A stretch of DNA of 64,000 bases from Stutzerimonas stutzeri (GCF_024448985.1 NZ_JAMOII010000010.1:1-64000), one strand, 5' to 3'; counted from the stretch's first letter, positions 36,112-45,352 are shown. The notes: generated by a model not told the origin, from the letters alone. Program-made: numbers and translations.

Positions 36112-37071
36112 ATGTCGCGGGACTGGCTGGAAGAACATCAGATAGCATTTTATTTCGCGGCGGTGGTGGCCGCTGCCATTGCAGGTTTGAGCTCTGCGCA
36201 ATTCACCGGACTGACGGCCATGGCCATCACACCGGCGATTGCCGTGCTGATGTATGCCATGTTTCTGCAGATTCCTTTTCTGGAACTGCGAGCAGCTTTT
36301 GCCAACCGCCGCTTCGTCGGTGCCCTGTTACTGGCCAACTTCCTGTTAATGCCATTGATGGTGTGGCTAGTGACGTGGCCGCTCTCATCGAACAAGGCCT
36401 TGTTGGTCGGCGCGCTACTTGTCCTGCTGACGCCTTGTATCGATTACGTGGTGGTCTTCACCCACCTGGGCAAAGGGGACTCTCGTCTGGTGCTCGCGGC
36501 GACGCCATTGCTGCTGTTGCTTCAGCTTTTGCTGCTGCCCCTCTACTTGCAGCTAATCCTTGGTTCCGAAGCTGGCACAGTGATCAAGCTGTGGCCCTTC
36601 GCAGAAGCTTTCCTGTTACTGATCGTCCTACCCTTGGTAGCGGCTGTGCTCACCGAATTTGGCGGGCGCCGATCTCTGCTGGTTCGTGCATGGAGCGCAG
36701 GCTGGGCTTGGCTGCCAGTACCTGCAATGGCCCTGGTTCTAATCGTGGTGGTAGGTTCGCAGATCGCGGCCGTCGTGTACCAACTCGACATCCTGGCGCC
36801 GTTGCTTCCGGTATACGGAGCGTTTCTATTACTCGCTCCCGCCCTCGGCGTACTCAGCTCCCGGCTATTTGGTTTGGAGGTATCTGCCGCACGGGCAGTG
36901 GCATTTAGCTCAGGCACTCGCAACTCGCTTGTAGTGCTTCCCCTGGCCCTAGCGCTCCCGGAGTCCATTCGCGGGCTGGCTGCGGCGGCTGTGATCACTC
37001 AGACACTCGTAGAATTGATTGGTGAGTTGATCTACTTAAGGGCGATTCCAGCCATGATCAAAAACCGCTGA
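36112..37071 (+). CDS. Acr3/SBF-like membrane carrier (arsenic resistance protein family)
   Basis: 319 residues from the ATG at 36112 with about ten hydrophobic helices, the CIDYVVVFTHLGKGD motif after helix 4 and FSSGTRNSLVVLPL in helix 9, both typical of the SBF/Acr3 superfamily. Such proteins expel arsenite, or in some relatives other anions. No ars operon genes are adjacent, so the substrate is uncertain. An in-frame ATG at 36079 is possible but has a poor ribosome site. A fragment of a related gene lies at 19616-19745. Confidence 0.78.
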   Translation: MSRDWLEEHQIAFYFAAVVAAAIAGLSSAQFTGLTAMAITPAIAVLMYAMFLQIPFLELRAAFANRRFVGALLLANFLLMPLMVWLVTWPLSSNKALLVGALLVLLTPCIDYVVVFTHLGKGDSRLVLAATPLLLLLQLLLLPLYLQLILGSEAGTVIKLWPFAEAFLLLIVLPLVAAVLTEFGGRRSLLVRAWSAGWAWLPVPAMALVLIVVVGSQIAAVVYQLDILAPLLPVYGAFLLLAPALGVLSSRLFGLEVSAARAVAFSSGTRNSLVVLPLALALPESIRGLAAAAVITQTLVELIGELIYLRAIPAMIKNR

Positions 37072-37096
37072 GCCTGGTCGAAATCGGCGAGAGCGC

Positions 37097-37459
37097 TCAT
37101 GCCTCGTGCTGTGGAGCAAGATTGATCAGCGGCGCAATGATGAGCTGAGCAGTGCGAGCCCAGGAAACCAGCGCCTCAAGATCCGTCTGCAGAGATTCGG
37201 CTTCTGCCCAGATACAAGCACTCTCGGCAGGCACCGTAAGGGCGATGCCCTCAATTATCGTCAGAGCCATCGCATGCAATCTCAGCAGCTCGTCGCGAAT
37301 GGCGGTGGTTCCGCCCAGTTGCAGCAAGCAGGCGTCCAATCGATCAACCAGCCGGAGCAGTTGAGAGGCGTCGAAGCCGTCGCGTAGGTTTTCCAACGCC
37401 ACCGCATCGACTTCGCCGTACGGTGTAACGCGAAAGGCTGCGGGAGGAACATTGATCAT
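37097..37459 (-). CDS. tnpC: TnpC-like post-transcriptional regulator of a Tn3-family transposase
   Basis: 120 residues, mostly helical, no membrane segment. Its ATG overlaps the tnpA stop by four bases (ATGA). Size and place match TnpC of Tn4652-type transposons, which lowers TnpA synthesis after transcription. The family call rests on context and size more than on motifs. Confidence 0.7.
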   Translation of the reverse strand: MINVPPAAFRVTPYGEVDAVALENLRDGFDASQLLRLVDRLDACLLQLGGTTAIRDELLRLHAMALTIIEGIALTVPAESACIWAEAESLQTDLEALVSWARTAQLIIAPLINLAPQHEA

Positions 37460-40400
37460 GTCGTTTTCTCGGTATCTAGCTGGCGAGGTGTGATCACCCG
37501 CAGCGAGCCGGCAGCTTGTTGGAACACCGAGTCCTTAATCCAGGGCTCCGGTGGCCGGTTGAGCTTTAGGTTGAATTCGCCGAAGCGTTTGACGTTGCTG
37601 GTCAGGTAGGGGCTGAGGAAGGACACATCCTCGTCGGTGAACTGCCAACCCTCTCGGGCCAATTTCTGCAGGATGCGCATCATATCTACAGTGTTCTGCA
37701 GGATCACCGATGAGGCCACCATGTCGTTGTAGCGCAGACGTTTTTGCTGTTCGTCCGGATCGTTCTCGGCAATCACGTCGCCACCGAACGAAAGCCACTT
37801 CGAGAAACCATTGTAGGACTCGATTTTGTTGGTGTTGGCGGTAACTTCCTGGCGCAGCTCGCGGCTGCCGATCCAGTTGAGCAGGAAGATCGTGCGGATC
37901 ACGCTGCCCAGTGCCTGGGCCGCATGGTAGAGCTTGTTGCGCCGACTATAGGAGCCGAGTTTTCGCAGCAGCATAGGCGAGGAGATTTTGCCGGCCTGGA
38001 TGGACAGCGCGACCTGCATCAGATCTTGCCAGTGAGTTTCGATCAAGTGCCAGTCGGCAGTGTCGGTGAACAGGCGGTTGATATGCTTGTACGACGCGCC
38101 GCGATCCGGCCGGCACATCACCAGGTCACGCCAGTTGCGGATACGTGGCATCAAGTTGATGCCCAGCAGATGGGTGAAGGCAAAGACTGTCGCCGATTGC
38201 CCCTGAGTATCTGAATACACAGTGTCTGCCTCGACACTGAGATCAGCCTTAAGCAGCCCCTCAATTACGTAAATCGCCTCCCAGATGCCTGGTGGGATGA
38301 AGTGCTGGAACACAGCGATGTAGTTGTTGGCCACGTGCCGATAGGCCACGGCACCCATCTTGCGGTAGCGGAAATGATAGCCGGCCAGCAGGTTGTCATC
38401 ATAGAAGTCGAACTGCGTGCCGTCCGCTGCCACCGCCTTGCCATCGCCCCAGAGCTTAGGCAGATCAAGCTGCAAATAGAGTTCCACCAGCTCGCGGTTA
38501 GCCTTGTCCAGCTTCTCCAGTGAAAGGTGGCGGCGATTCGTATAGGACAGCATGTGTGGCGTGACATTACCGGCCAGATGCCGCGCAGCCTGGTTGGGAC
38601 CGAGATTGCAGCCCATGGCGAAGATGGTCATCAGATAGCGCTCGGCAGGCTCTTTGAGCTTCGGCTCGTTACCGGACATGGGACCGAAATGCCGCGTGAA
38701 CTGAATCCAATGCTCTATGTTGGCCATGATGTCGAGCACGTGCCTGGCCGGCATGCGCTGCATAAGCGCCGTCTGTAGTGAGATGGCCGAAGGTGGAATG
38801 TCCCGCGCCGTTACTCGGCGCAACACCGGTTCTCCGGCTTCGTTAATCGATACGTCCCCTCGGCAAGATGGGAATTTGTCGTCCAGTTGTTGCGCGGTTT
38901 CCTCCAGCTGAGTCTTGAGGGAGGCAACAAACTCCTTGGCCGTGCCTGGCAGCCCGACCTTTTCGCAGTAGGCCGGTAGTCGCTGGAGACATTCCTCCCA
39001 GGGCAGCAACTGCTTGCGGTAGTCGGCGAAGGATTCCGACCCCTGTACACACATGTCACCCGATCGCAGCTCGCGGGCCAGGTAGGAGAATACACAAACT
39101 TCTAGATAGCGCCGGTTGGTCGGTGGCCCCTCACTGGCAGGACGGCGAACGACCTTGACCCAGCGCTCCGACGCAAACGACAAGTCGACGTGCTCGTCGA
39201 TCCACTCGCGGTGTAGATTCTCGCTGTCCTGGATCAGTTGAAGAGCCTGAACCAGCGATCGATCCTGAGTCGTGGGCTCCAGTTGAAGAAGGTGGCTTAG
39301 ACGGAACAATAACGAGCGATGGGACTTGAAGTGCTTCCAGATCAGCGGCAGGTAGTTATTACCGCCGGTAGCCTGTACTTCGGCGCAAGTCTCACGCAAC
39401 CGATCCAGATTGCCACCGGGGGAGAGGTATTCCCGAATTAGACTGCCAGCCTCCTGGTCATCCGGTTCTTGAACCAGAATCTGCACCACGCCATCCAGGG
39501 TCGCCGCCAACTGCTCTAGCTTCTGGCGTTGCCGCGCCTGGATTTGCTCCAACTCCTCCTTGGCGCGTTTATGGATCGTCGAAATCCGTCGGATGAACAT
39601 CTCGGCCAAGTGATCCCGGGTCCGCACGCGCATGCGGTAGATTAAGGCCAGCATCAGCGTGTAGCGCTTCGGCAGTAAGCAGTCCTTCAACTCGGCTACG
39701 TCCGACGCCGCGGCTTGGGCAGCGAAGTGACGGATCTTGGTGTCGACTATTCCTTCAAAAATGGCACCCAGATCCCCGAAGCTCTCTAGCCATGCCAGAT
39801 GATCGATCAGTACCTCCAAGTGCTTGCGAGATGGTTTCTTGGGCGCCTGCTTCAGCGCATTGAAGTCGCTCTGGCGTCGGCCGAAGTCAGTATCGAGCAG
39901 ATCCTTTAGCTTGTGGATCACCTCGACTGGCGTTCTGGTTACTACAAGGTTGAATATTGCCTCTTGGGATTCGGCATGAATTCGCTCAGCAAGATCATTC
40001 AGGGTCGAGTACGCAGGGAGCTCATAATCCTGGCGGATCAGCTCTTCAATTACGGAGTTGATGATGTCGGCGCGCTGGTCAAGCACAAACGACATTGCTT
40101 TGGCATGCCGCTCGGCGAGCTCCATGGCATCAGAGCCGTAGAATGCCGTCACACCGAGGCGAGCTCGGATCGCGTTCATGTGGCGATATTGCTGGAACCA
40201 CTTGTATTCCGCGAGTTTCACCTTGCTACGCTGACCCAACTCTCCGCGAATGAAGTCCACTAGTTGATTAGGTACGTCGGTGATATCAGGAAAATATCGG
40301 AGCACCTGAAAGGTCTTGAGGAGAACGGCGAGATTGAGGTGAAAGGGGGCCTTGGACTTGCTTCGTATCCACTTAATCTCATCCTCTGAGAATGAAAAAT

Positions 40401-40470
40401 CACGCTGCAGCTCAGCTTTTGAATACGCCTTTGGCAGAGTGGGATACGCCGTACGCTCTAATGAAGCCAT
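37456..40470 (-). CDS. tnpA: Tn3-family transposase TnpA (Tn4652-like)
   Basis: 1004 residues, the full length of a Tn3 transposase. N-terminal domain (KAYSKAELQRDFSFSEDEIK) and C-terminal DDE domain with KAVAADGTQFDFYDDNLLA, VYSDTQGQSATVFAFTHLLG and NKIESYNGFSKWL. It cuts and joins the ends of a replicative transposon. No resolvase is seen next to it. One matching terminal repeat is at 40557-40603. Confidence 0.93.
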   Translation of the reverse strand: MASLERTAYPTLPKAYSKAELQRDFSFSEDEIKWIRSKSKAPFHLNLAVLLKTFQVLRYFPDITDVPNQLVDFIRGELGQRSKVKLAEYKWFQQYRHMNAIRARLGVTAFYGSDAMELAERHAKAMSFVLDQRADIINSVIEELIRQDYELPAYSTLNDLAERIHAESQEAIFNLVVTRTPVEVIHKLKDLLDTDFGRRQSDFNALKQAPKKPSRKHLEVLIDHLAWLESFGDLGAIFEGIVDTKIRHFAAQAAASDVAELKDCLLPKRYTLMLALIYRMRVRTRDHLAEMFIRRISTIHKRAKEELEQIQARQRQKLEQLAATLDGVVQILVQEPDDQEAGSLIREYLSPGGNLDRLRETCAEVQATGGNNYLPLIWKHFKSHRSLLFRLSHLLQLEPTTQDRSLVQALQLIQDSENLHREWIDEHVDLSFASERWVKVVRRPASEGPPTNRRYLEVCVFSYLARELRSGDMCVQGSESFADYRKQLLPWEECLQRLPAYCEKVGLPGTAKEFVASLKTQLEETAQQLDDKFPSCRGDVSINEAGEPVLRRVTARDIPPSAISLQTALMQRMPARHVLDIMANIEHWIQFTRHFGPMSGNEPKLKEPAERYLMTIFAMGCNLGPNQAARHLAGNVTPHMLSYTNRRHLSLEKLDKANRELVELYLQLDLPKLWGDGKAVAADGTQFDFYDDNLLAGYHFRYRKMGAVAYRHVANNYIAVFQHFIPPGIWEAIYVIEGLLKADLSVEADTVYSDTQGQSATVFAFTHLLGINLMPRIRNWRDLVMCRPDRGASYKHINRLFTDTADWHLIETHWQDLMQVALSIQAGKISSPMLLRKLGSYSRRNKLYHAAQALGSVIRTIFLLNWIGSRELRQEVTANTNKIESYNGFSKWLSFGGDVIAENDPDEQQKRLRYNDMVASSVILQNTVDMMRILQKLAREGWQFTDEDVSFLSPYLTSNVKRFGEFNLKLNRPPEPWIKDSVFQQAAGSLRVITPRQLDTEKTT

Positions 40471-40556
40471 AGGAACTCCTTTTCTGAGGAGTCAGAAAAG
40501 ATAGTCCACGATCAGAGGCTGTGCGGTCTATTTGGTAAACTCTCTTGGCATCAACA

Positions 40557-40603
40557 CGTTACGAGCGAAGTGAGTGAATTTTCCCTTTATCTCGGCATGA
40601 CCC
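40557..40603 (-). repeat. Terminal inverted repeat of the Tn3-family element
   Basis: Read on the minus strand it begins GGGTCATGCCGAGATAAAGG and continues with the AAAATTCACTCACTTCG stretch, the layout that I recall for Tn4651/Tn5041-type ends (about 47 bp). It is just upstream of tnpA. I found no partner copy in the window. Confidence 0.6.
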
Positions 40604-40705
40604 GGATTCCACCCGCCGATTTATCCGATGAAGCAGATAATCCGCGCCGACGCTGAGTGCGCCGGCAAGCCCTATTCCAAAGAGTCGAAGTGAACGGCAG
40701 CTAAT

Positions 40706-40872
40706 GGCCGAGGCTGTGTAAAAACGTTTTCGAGCGCGACAGGTACTCAAAACCGGACTGGAAATCGCGCATCTGGGCGAAATCCACATCTGCTGAGGTG
40801 CCGAAAAATTTCAGATTTCACGTAGACGCGCGCACTTCAATTTTGACGAAGCGTTTTTACACACTCTGGGCC
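40706..40872 (+). mobile_element. Miniature element copy A (167 bp, MITE-like)
   Basis: Ends with inverted repeats built on GGCC-N3-GN2-TGTGTAAAAACG and carries no gene. Base for base identical, as read, to copies B (47056-47222, inverted) and C (51083-51249). It sits in the centre of a palindrome with arms GGCAGCTAA (40697-40705 region) and TTAGCTGCC (just after 40873). Probably a non-autonomous insertion element; the mobilising transposase is not in the window. Confidence 0.8.
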
Positions 40873-40943
40873 GTTAGCTGCCTCTTACCGGCGACAGCGG
40901 GGCGAAGACCGTGGCCAGGTGAAACAGCCGTTTCCCGTCGCGA

Positions 40944-41174
40944 TTAGCGTTCAGAGTCAACAGATATTAGCTGCTGGTCTATCAGAAATTTGAGGGCTTC
41001 GATTGGATCAGATGGCGGCAGTGGATGGTGTTGACGTTCGTATTCCACGATCAGTTTCGCCAATAGTTCCAGCTCGCTGCCCTCTGAGCAGTCGGATTCT
41101 GCACCCCAAAGTTGCGTCAAGCGCGCTAAGGCGGTGGCTAGCTCCTCATCGGAGCGAATCGGCTTTTTGTTAAT
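40944..41174 (-). CDS. Truncated HigA-like antitoxin, probably with an ATT start
   Basis: A 76-residue frame matching the N-terminal part of HigA-type antitoxins (LTQLWGAESDCSEGSELELL, then AKLIVEYERQHHPLPPSDPI, EALKFLIDQQ), but it stops before the helix-turn-helix. The frame opens at ATT with AAGGAG eight bases upstream and no ATG/GTG nearby. No HigB toxin is beside it. It may be a remnant or a short modulator. Confidence 0.5.
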   Translation of the reverse strand: MNKKPIRSDEELATALARLTQLWGAESDCSEGSELELLAKLIVEYERQHHPLPPSDPIEALKFLIDQQLISVDSER

Positions 41175-41733
41175 AGCGCTGTCTCCTTCATAGATCTGGT
41201 TGTAACGCTACCTGCGCTGGCTTTTGCAAGCCACTGCTATCATCGCGGCCCTCGATAATTCAGCGCGCCGTGCTCTCGTTCTATCGAAGGAGACGCAACG
41301 AATCGCTGCAGAATGATGTGGCTCGATAAATCCTGGGCTCAATAACTGAGTTCAGCATATTATCCGCCGAAGCGCTTGAGGCCATCGACAGCTATTGGCT
41401 GGTTACTGTATTTCGTGACAACAGCTGTAAGTCGATAACGACCCGCCCAACGGCGTCCGGCTCCCGTACAGCTCCCTCAGATTGGCAGGCCTGGACAAGG
41501 CGTGGCTATCTCGCCCGGCGCGCAGCCCTTATCGCAGTTTGGTGGCTGGCAGTTTCAGGACTGGCGCCGGGCAGCTCAACTGCGCAGTGCGAAATGAGCA
41601 TCCCGAATGGGCGTCAGGTGATGCGCATAATTGATTCAGACGATGAACAGAGCGATGTGATATCAAGCACCTACTGCCTATGGTGCCGAACAGCGCTACA
41701 TTCATGTCATTTTTCGCATCTGGAGGTGACGCT
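41175..41733. other. Spacer without a recognised gene
   Basis: No convincing coding frame or repeat. It should contain the promoter of the Xre antitoxin gene and possibly transposon-related sites. Confidence 0.4.
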
Positions 41734-42204
41734 ATGGATTCCGCGTTTGCTCGTACTCGCAGGGCAGCGGCCGCCCCCCGCAAGCCAACGGAATACCTTC
41801 TCCAAAAAAGTGCTGACCAGCTCAGTCCTGTCATCGTCTACAGGCTCACGGTCAAAGGCTTTGATCTGAAAGACGTTAAAGACATGCTTGCGATATCTGA
41901 TCTGTATTCAACCAAGAAGATCATGAGTCGCATTGTTGGTAAGTCCATCAGGACAATTCAGCGCCAGGGCAGCAGGCAGCCAGCACACCTGAACTCTCAA
42001 CAGAGCGCCGTTGCTTTCCAGTACGCGAAGGTGCTGGAGCACGCGATGAATGTGTTCGGCACCCAGAAGCTGGCTGAAGAATGGCTAGGGCGCCCTTGCA
42101 AGCACCTGGATGGCGACGTGCCGCTGGACGTTATCGACAATCCGTTCGGCTTTCAGGCGGTCGAGGATTATCTGGAACGTATCGAATACGGGGTCTATCA
42201 GTGA
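41734..42204 (+). CDS. Xre/MbcA/ParS-type antitoxin (DUF2384)
   Basis: 156 residues from the ATG at 41734 (GGAGGTGA upstream). N-terminal helix-turn-helix-like region (LTVKGFDLKDVKDMLAIS, GKSIRTIQRQ) and the C-terminal toxin-binding domain (NVFGTQKLAEEWLGRPCKHL, NPFGFQAVEDYLERIEYG). It should neutralise a RES-domain toxin, encoded just downstream with a GTGA overlap. Here the toxin is truncated, so the antitoxin may be an orphan. Confidence 0.85.
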   Translation: MDSAFARTRRAAAAPRKPTEYLLQKSADQLSPVIVYRLTVKGFDLKDVKDMLAISDLYSTKKIMSRIVGKSIRTIQRQGSRQPAHLNSQQSAVAFQYAKVLEHAMNVFGTQKLAEEWLGRPCKHLDGDVPLDVIDNPFGFQAVEDYLERIEYGVYQ

Positions 42205-42416
42205 ATTTAATTCACTGGTCTAGCTCTTGGTACGCATGGCGCCTCGACCGCGAGCTCTACCAGGACACCTGGGACTGTGGAATGGGTGCGTACAAGATGT
42301 GGGGCCGTTGGAATCCTCCGGGACGAAACGTCGTGTATGCCTCCGTGGACCCCTCAACCGACATTTTGGAGGCAGCCCAAGTTGGCGGAATGACGGGAGG
42401 CAAAAATGGGGCGTAA
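42201..42416 (+). pseudogene. Truncated RES-domain toxin
   Basis: 71 residues from a GTG overlapping the antitoxin stop. It has the N-terminal RES motifs (YAWRLDRELYQDTWD, GRWNPPGRNVVYASVDPSTD, ILEAA) but ends after about half of the usual 150 residues and then reads unrelated sequence. RES toxins destroy NAD+. The lost C-terminal part makes this copy probably inactive. Confidence 0.75.
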
Positions 42417-42584
42417 TCGTGTCGAGCGCTCTGAGTCGTAGAAAGGCCTGGACGAGAGTCAGCGGCTGGTTAGAGCAAATCGTCGCTTTCCGCAAGCTGA
42501 TGCGTGGCTTCTATCACGGCGCTTCATCGCAGCGGCAACTGTCGTACCATGCCATCGGAGCAAACGTGAGCACGCGAGGTTTCG

Positions 42585-42770
42585 ATGAAAAAGCGGAAAC
42601 GTACATCTGAGGCTGAAATGATAGCTCGATTCCGAGAAGAAGCGCGCTTGGTGTTGGCTAAACGCCATGGTGCTCAAGGGCGCTTGTTAGCTATTGCCGC
42701 TGCCGCGGGTCGAGATATGGAGCCGGTCGGCCGCTTGGCCGGTTCTACCCTTAAAATAAAGGATATCTAG
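42585..42770 (+). CDS. Small basic protein of unknown function
   Basis: 61 residues, Lys/Arg-rich N-terminus (MKKRKRTSEAEMIARF) then a helical stretch. GAGG upstream of the ATG. No family recognised. It may be real or part of the debris after the RES fragment. Confidence 0.4.
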   Translation: MKKRKRTSEAEMIARFREEARLVLAKRHGAQGRLLAIAAAAGRDMEPVGRLAGSTLKIKDI

Positions 42771-42813
42771 GGCGGAAACTAGTTAGAGGTGCTCATGATT
42801 CGTAGTTGCGCCG

Positions 42814-43218
42814 CTACAAGTTCCGTATCGAAGCTAGGTAGCGGTGCACCTCCGCCAGTTCAGCAGTGCGCCCTGACAGCATGAACTGCAGAGCGCTTTG
42901 GCCGTTGAAGAGGGGTGTTTTATTGGGTTTTCTAACCCAATGGTAGCCGTAGTCGGCATGATTGCTGAAGATCACCCTCAAGGATCTGTGGATCCCCATC
43001 AGGTAGGAAATCCTCTCCATGAGATCGTGGCACAGGCATACCTCTGGCAGACACTTGTACTTGTGATACGCGGCGTCGCCTATTATTCCCAGCAGAACTT
43101 TCTGCTCAGCTTCAGAGCAGTCCCATTTTTCCATAAGGTTAAAGAAATACGTCAACGCGACCTTGCCTGCAAGTGGACTATTAGGGGCTGCCATTTGATC
43201 TTCATCATTTAAAGTCAC
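42814..43218 (-). CDS. Orphan protein with a MbcA/ParS/Xre toxin-binding domain
   Basis: 134 residues. N-terminal region (SEAEQKVLLGIIGDAAYHKY) and the C-terminal DUF2384 signature (FNGQSALQFMLSGRTAEL, VHRYLASIRN). Related to RES antitoxins, but no RES toxin is beside it. Likely DNA-binding or partner-binding. The 281-base gap to its right has no gene. Confidence 0.7.
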   Translation of the reverse strand: MTLNDEDQMAAPNSPLAGKVALTYFFNLMEKWDCSEAEQKVLLGIIGDAAYHKYKCLPEVCLCHDLMERISYLMGIHRSLRVIFSNHADYGYHWVRKPNKTPLFNGQSALQFMLSGRTAELAEVHRYLASIRNL

Positions 43219-43499
43219 GTTAATAGACCTCAGTTTACAGCCGCAAAACGCGGGCCTTGGCTACGGGAATCATCCTTTCCACTATAACCAGCGTGGCGCG
43301 CGCTACGGACAGACCTGCGGATCTCGCCGCACGGCCTCGATGGGGGCCAAGCTGCGTCTACTCAATTTCCATAGCGCCCCATGAATGCGGTCGGGACTGT
43401 GCGATGGCAACGTGCCGCATTCCCGCACGCACTGTTGTGGGCGCCCGCTGCCCGCAAGAGCCGAAATGAAAGCCGATCTGCGAAGCCTGTCAGAATAAG

Positions 43500-44453
43500 C
43501 TAGCGACAGTTCCCCGCCATCCTGTAGCCCGCGGCAATGGCTGAGGACTCATTGGCAAAATGCTCCTGATTCTTGGGGGCCACTTTGGTGTAACTCGGGC
43601 AGCCCTTCGGCAGGTGGTACACCCGGCTGTTCCTGTTTCCGATGATCACATCACTGGGCACGGCTTTAGCGGAAGGAGGGGGCGTGACGCTGGTGAGGAC
43701 CTGGCTCACGATACCCTCGCGCGATGGCTTGTGCCCCTGCGTCCAAGCGCGTTCGCCGGTGATGAAGGGGTTGTGATGTCCCATGACTCTTGCCGTGCGG
43801 CTGCCCCACTCCCGCTCCCAGGTCGAAACCGGATGCTGGCGATCCCAAGCCATCAGCAGCAGCTGTTGTTGCCGCGACATCGATAAACCGTAGCGGTCAT
43901 ACATGTAGAATGTCGATCTGGCAACCAGACCCTTCACCTCATCACGCGGCTCGGCGGCGCGTCCCTTGAAGTCCACTCTGGTGCCGCATGCCCCGTACTG
44001 TGCAGGGGCGCCGGCCACACGCCCGTACTGGTAGTTACTGCGGTCGCCGTTCACCTCGCCCACGGATGGGTAAAGGTTAAAAAGGTCAGCCTCCATAGCC
44101 CGGAACACCGGGTCATCCGCCACGCAGTTTTTACGCCCGCCATCCTGCCAGCACTGCCGCTGATGGCCGAAGATCCAGGCCGGCACGATGTGCTCCCATT
44201 CGATCCGCTCCGCGCGTGTCTGCTGTGCGCGCGTTTCGTAGCCGCACGAGGCGGAGTCGATTCGCCCGCCTGACTTGCCCACCCATTCCCATGCGCAGCC
44301 GCAGTAAAGGTCGCCGAGCCCGGCAGATGCCTGGTCAAAAAACACCTTATCCTTGGCGACGGCTTTTGCAGCGGTGAAGGTCGATGGTGCACTGGCGAGC
44401 GCGACGGAGGTGATGAATAGGGTGGCGAGGCTCGCCACTATCACGTGCTTCAT
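43500..44453 (-). CDS. Exported endonuclease I (EndA/Vvn/NucM family) with an Ada-like C-terminal domain
   Basis: 317 residues from the ATG at 44453 (signal peptide KHVIVASLATLFITSVALA). The beta-beta-alpha-metal nuclease core has the His motif RIEWEHIVPAW and the Asn motif DLFNLYPSVGEVNGDRSN, with several cysteines for disulfides. After about residue 265 comes an extra domain, IIGNRNSRVYHLPKGCPSY to AAGYRMAGNC, resembling the Cys-containing Ada metal-binding fold. Periplasmic or secreted DNA/RNA degradation is expected. Confidence 0.85.
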   Translation of the reverse strand: MKHVIVASLATLFITSVALASAPSTFTAAKAVAKDKVFFDQASAGLGDLYCGCAWEWVGKSGGRIDSASCGYETRAQQTRAERIEWEHIVPAWIFGHQRQCWQDGGRKNCVADDPVFRAMEADLFNLYPSVGEVNGDRSNYQYGRVAGAPAQYGACGTRVDFKGRAAEPRDEVKGLVARSTFYMYDRYGLSMSRQQQLLLMAWDRQHPVSTWEREWGSRTARVMGHHNPFITGERAWTQGHKPSREGIVSQVLTSVTPPPSAKAVPSDVIIGNRNSRVYHLPKGCPSYTKVAPKNQEHFANESSAIAAGYRMAGNCR

Positions 44454-44555
44454 GGGATCTACCCAGGCAAAAGGAAGCGGCATTGTACGGTTTCCGCAGG
44501 CGGCGCCCACCGCCTCGAGACCTTTTGAAACGGCCTATGCACCACCTTGCTGTGC

Positions 44556-45263
44556 CTATAGCGAGGGGTCGTCGATTTGCTCGATTAGTTGCGCACCTTC
44601 GCTCTTCACATTCCCAACCGCTCGGTCCACCGGATACCATTCGAATGCCTCCACCGGCAGCGCCAGGTCCCGCACGAGTTCCTCGGCGCGCTCGAGCGAT
44701 ATGCCCGGCTCCATCCACTCCCGGGCCAGATCCGGTGGTAGCACGACCGGCCGGCGGTCATGGATGTCGACCATCCCTTGGTCGCTGTCCCCCGTTATGA
44801 TCACGAACCCGTCGCCTTCCTGCTCCTCGGTCCTGTCCTCTCGCCTGAACTGCCCCAGCGCCGCGAACCACATCGGTTCGCCTGATTTCAATCGGATGTA
44901 ATACGGCTGCTTCTTTTTTGGATCGACCGGGTCCTTCATCCACTCGTACCAGCCGTCAGCGCCGACCAGCGTGCGGCCGGTGCGCCAGACGTCCCGAAAG
45001 AATTTGCTGGTGGCAGCCGTCTCTACACGCGCATTGATCGCCGGCTGACGTTTGCCCTTCGCCCACCAGGGCTGGTAACCCCACGGGAGCTTGGCCATAC
45101 GCAGGCCGGAAGCGGTCTCAAAGAAGACGAGCACCCGGGAGCGGGGCGGTACGTTGTAGCGGCCGATGGGCTCTGGGTCGATGCCGCTCTCGATGGGCTT
45201 GTCGTAGCGCAGCGCCTCGAGGTATTCGATCGCTGTCCGGTACTGGGTGAATCGTCCGCACAT
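44556..45263 (-). CDS. yedK: SOS-associated SRAP protein (YedK/HMCES)
   Basis: 235 residues starting MCGRFTQY, so Cys2 becomes the N-terminal residue that links to abasic sites in single-stranded DNA. Other active-site motifs are present (INARVET, ADGWYEW, HDRRPVV). It shields abasic sites. Divergent from umuDC with a LexA box between. An in-frame start at 45353 is rejected because Cys2 must be next to the start. Confidence 0.93.
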   Translation of the reverse strand: MCGRFTQYRTAIEYLEALRYDKPIESGIDPEPIGRYNVPPRSRVLVFFETASGLRMAKLPWGYQPWWAKGKRQPAINARVETAATSKFFRDVWRTGRTLVGADGWYEWMKDPVDPKKKQPYYIRLKSGEPMWFAALGQFRREDRTEEQEGDGFVIITGDSDQGMVDIHDRRPVVLPPDLAREWMEPGISLERAEELVRDLALPVEAFEWYPVDRAVGNVKSEGAQLIEQIDDPSL

Positions 45264-45315
45264 GAACCCTCCGATCATCGCCGTTGAATTGACCCGCGCG
45301 ATGCGGCTCTGGTAT

Positions 45316-45331
45316 CTGTATATATATACAG
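45316..45331. promoter_or_regulatory. LexA (SOS) box between yedK and umuDC
   Basis: Perfect palindrome CTGT-(AT)4-ACAG, matching CTGT-N8-ACAG. It is 22 bases before umuD and 53 before yedK, so LexA should repress both. Confidence 0.93.
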
Positions 45332-45352
45332 TTATCGCAGAGCAGTACGACA

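Noticed and set aside
37097-37459. tnpC product as a new toxin-antitoxin component
   Set aside because: Its overlap with tnpA and size fit the known TnpC role in Tn4652-type transposons better.
40706-40872. 167-bp elements as integron attC sites
   Set aside because: No core GTTRRRY/RYYYAAC arrangement was seen, ends are inverted repeats on both sides, and copies occur in both orientations without an integrase gene.
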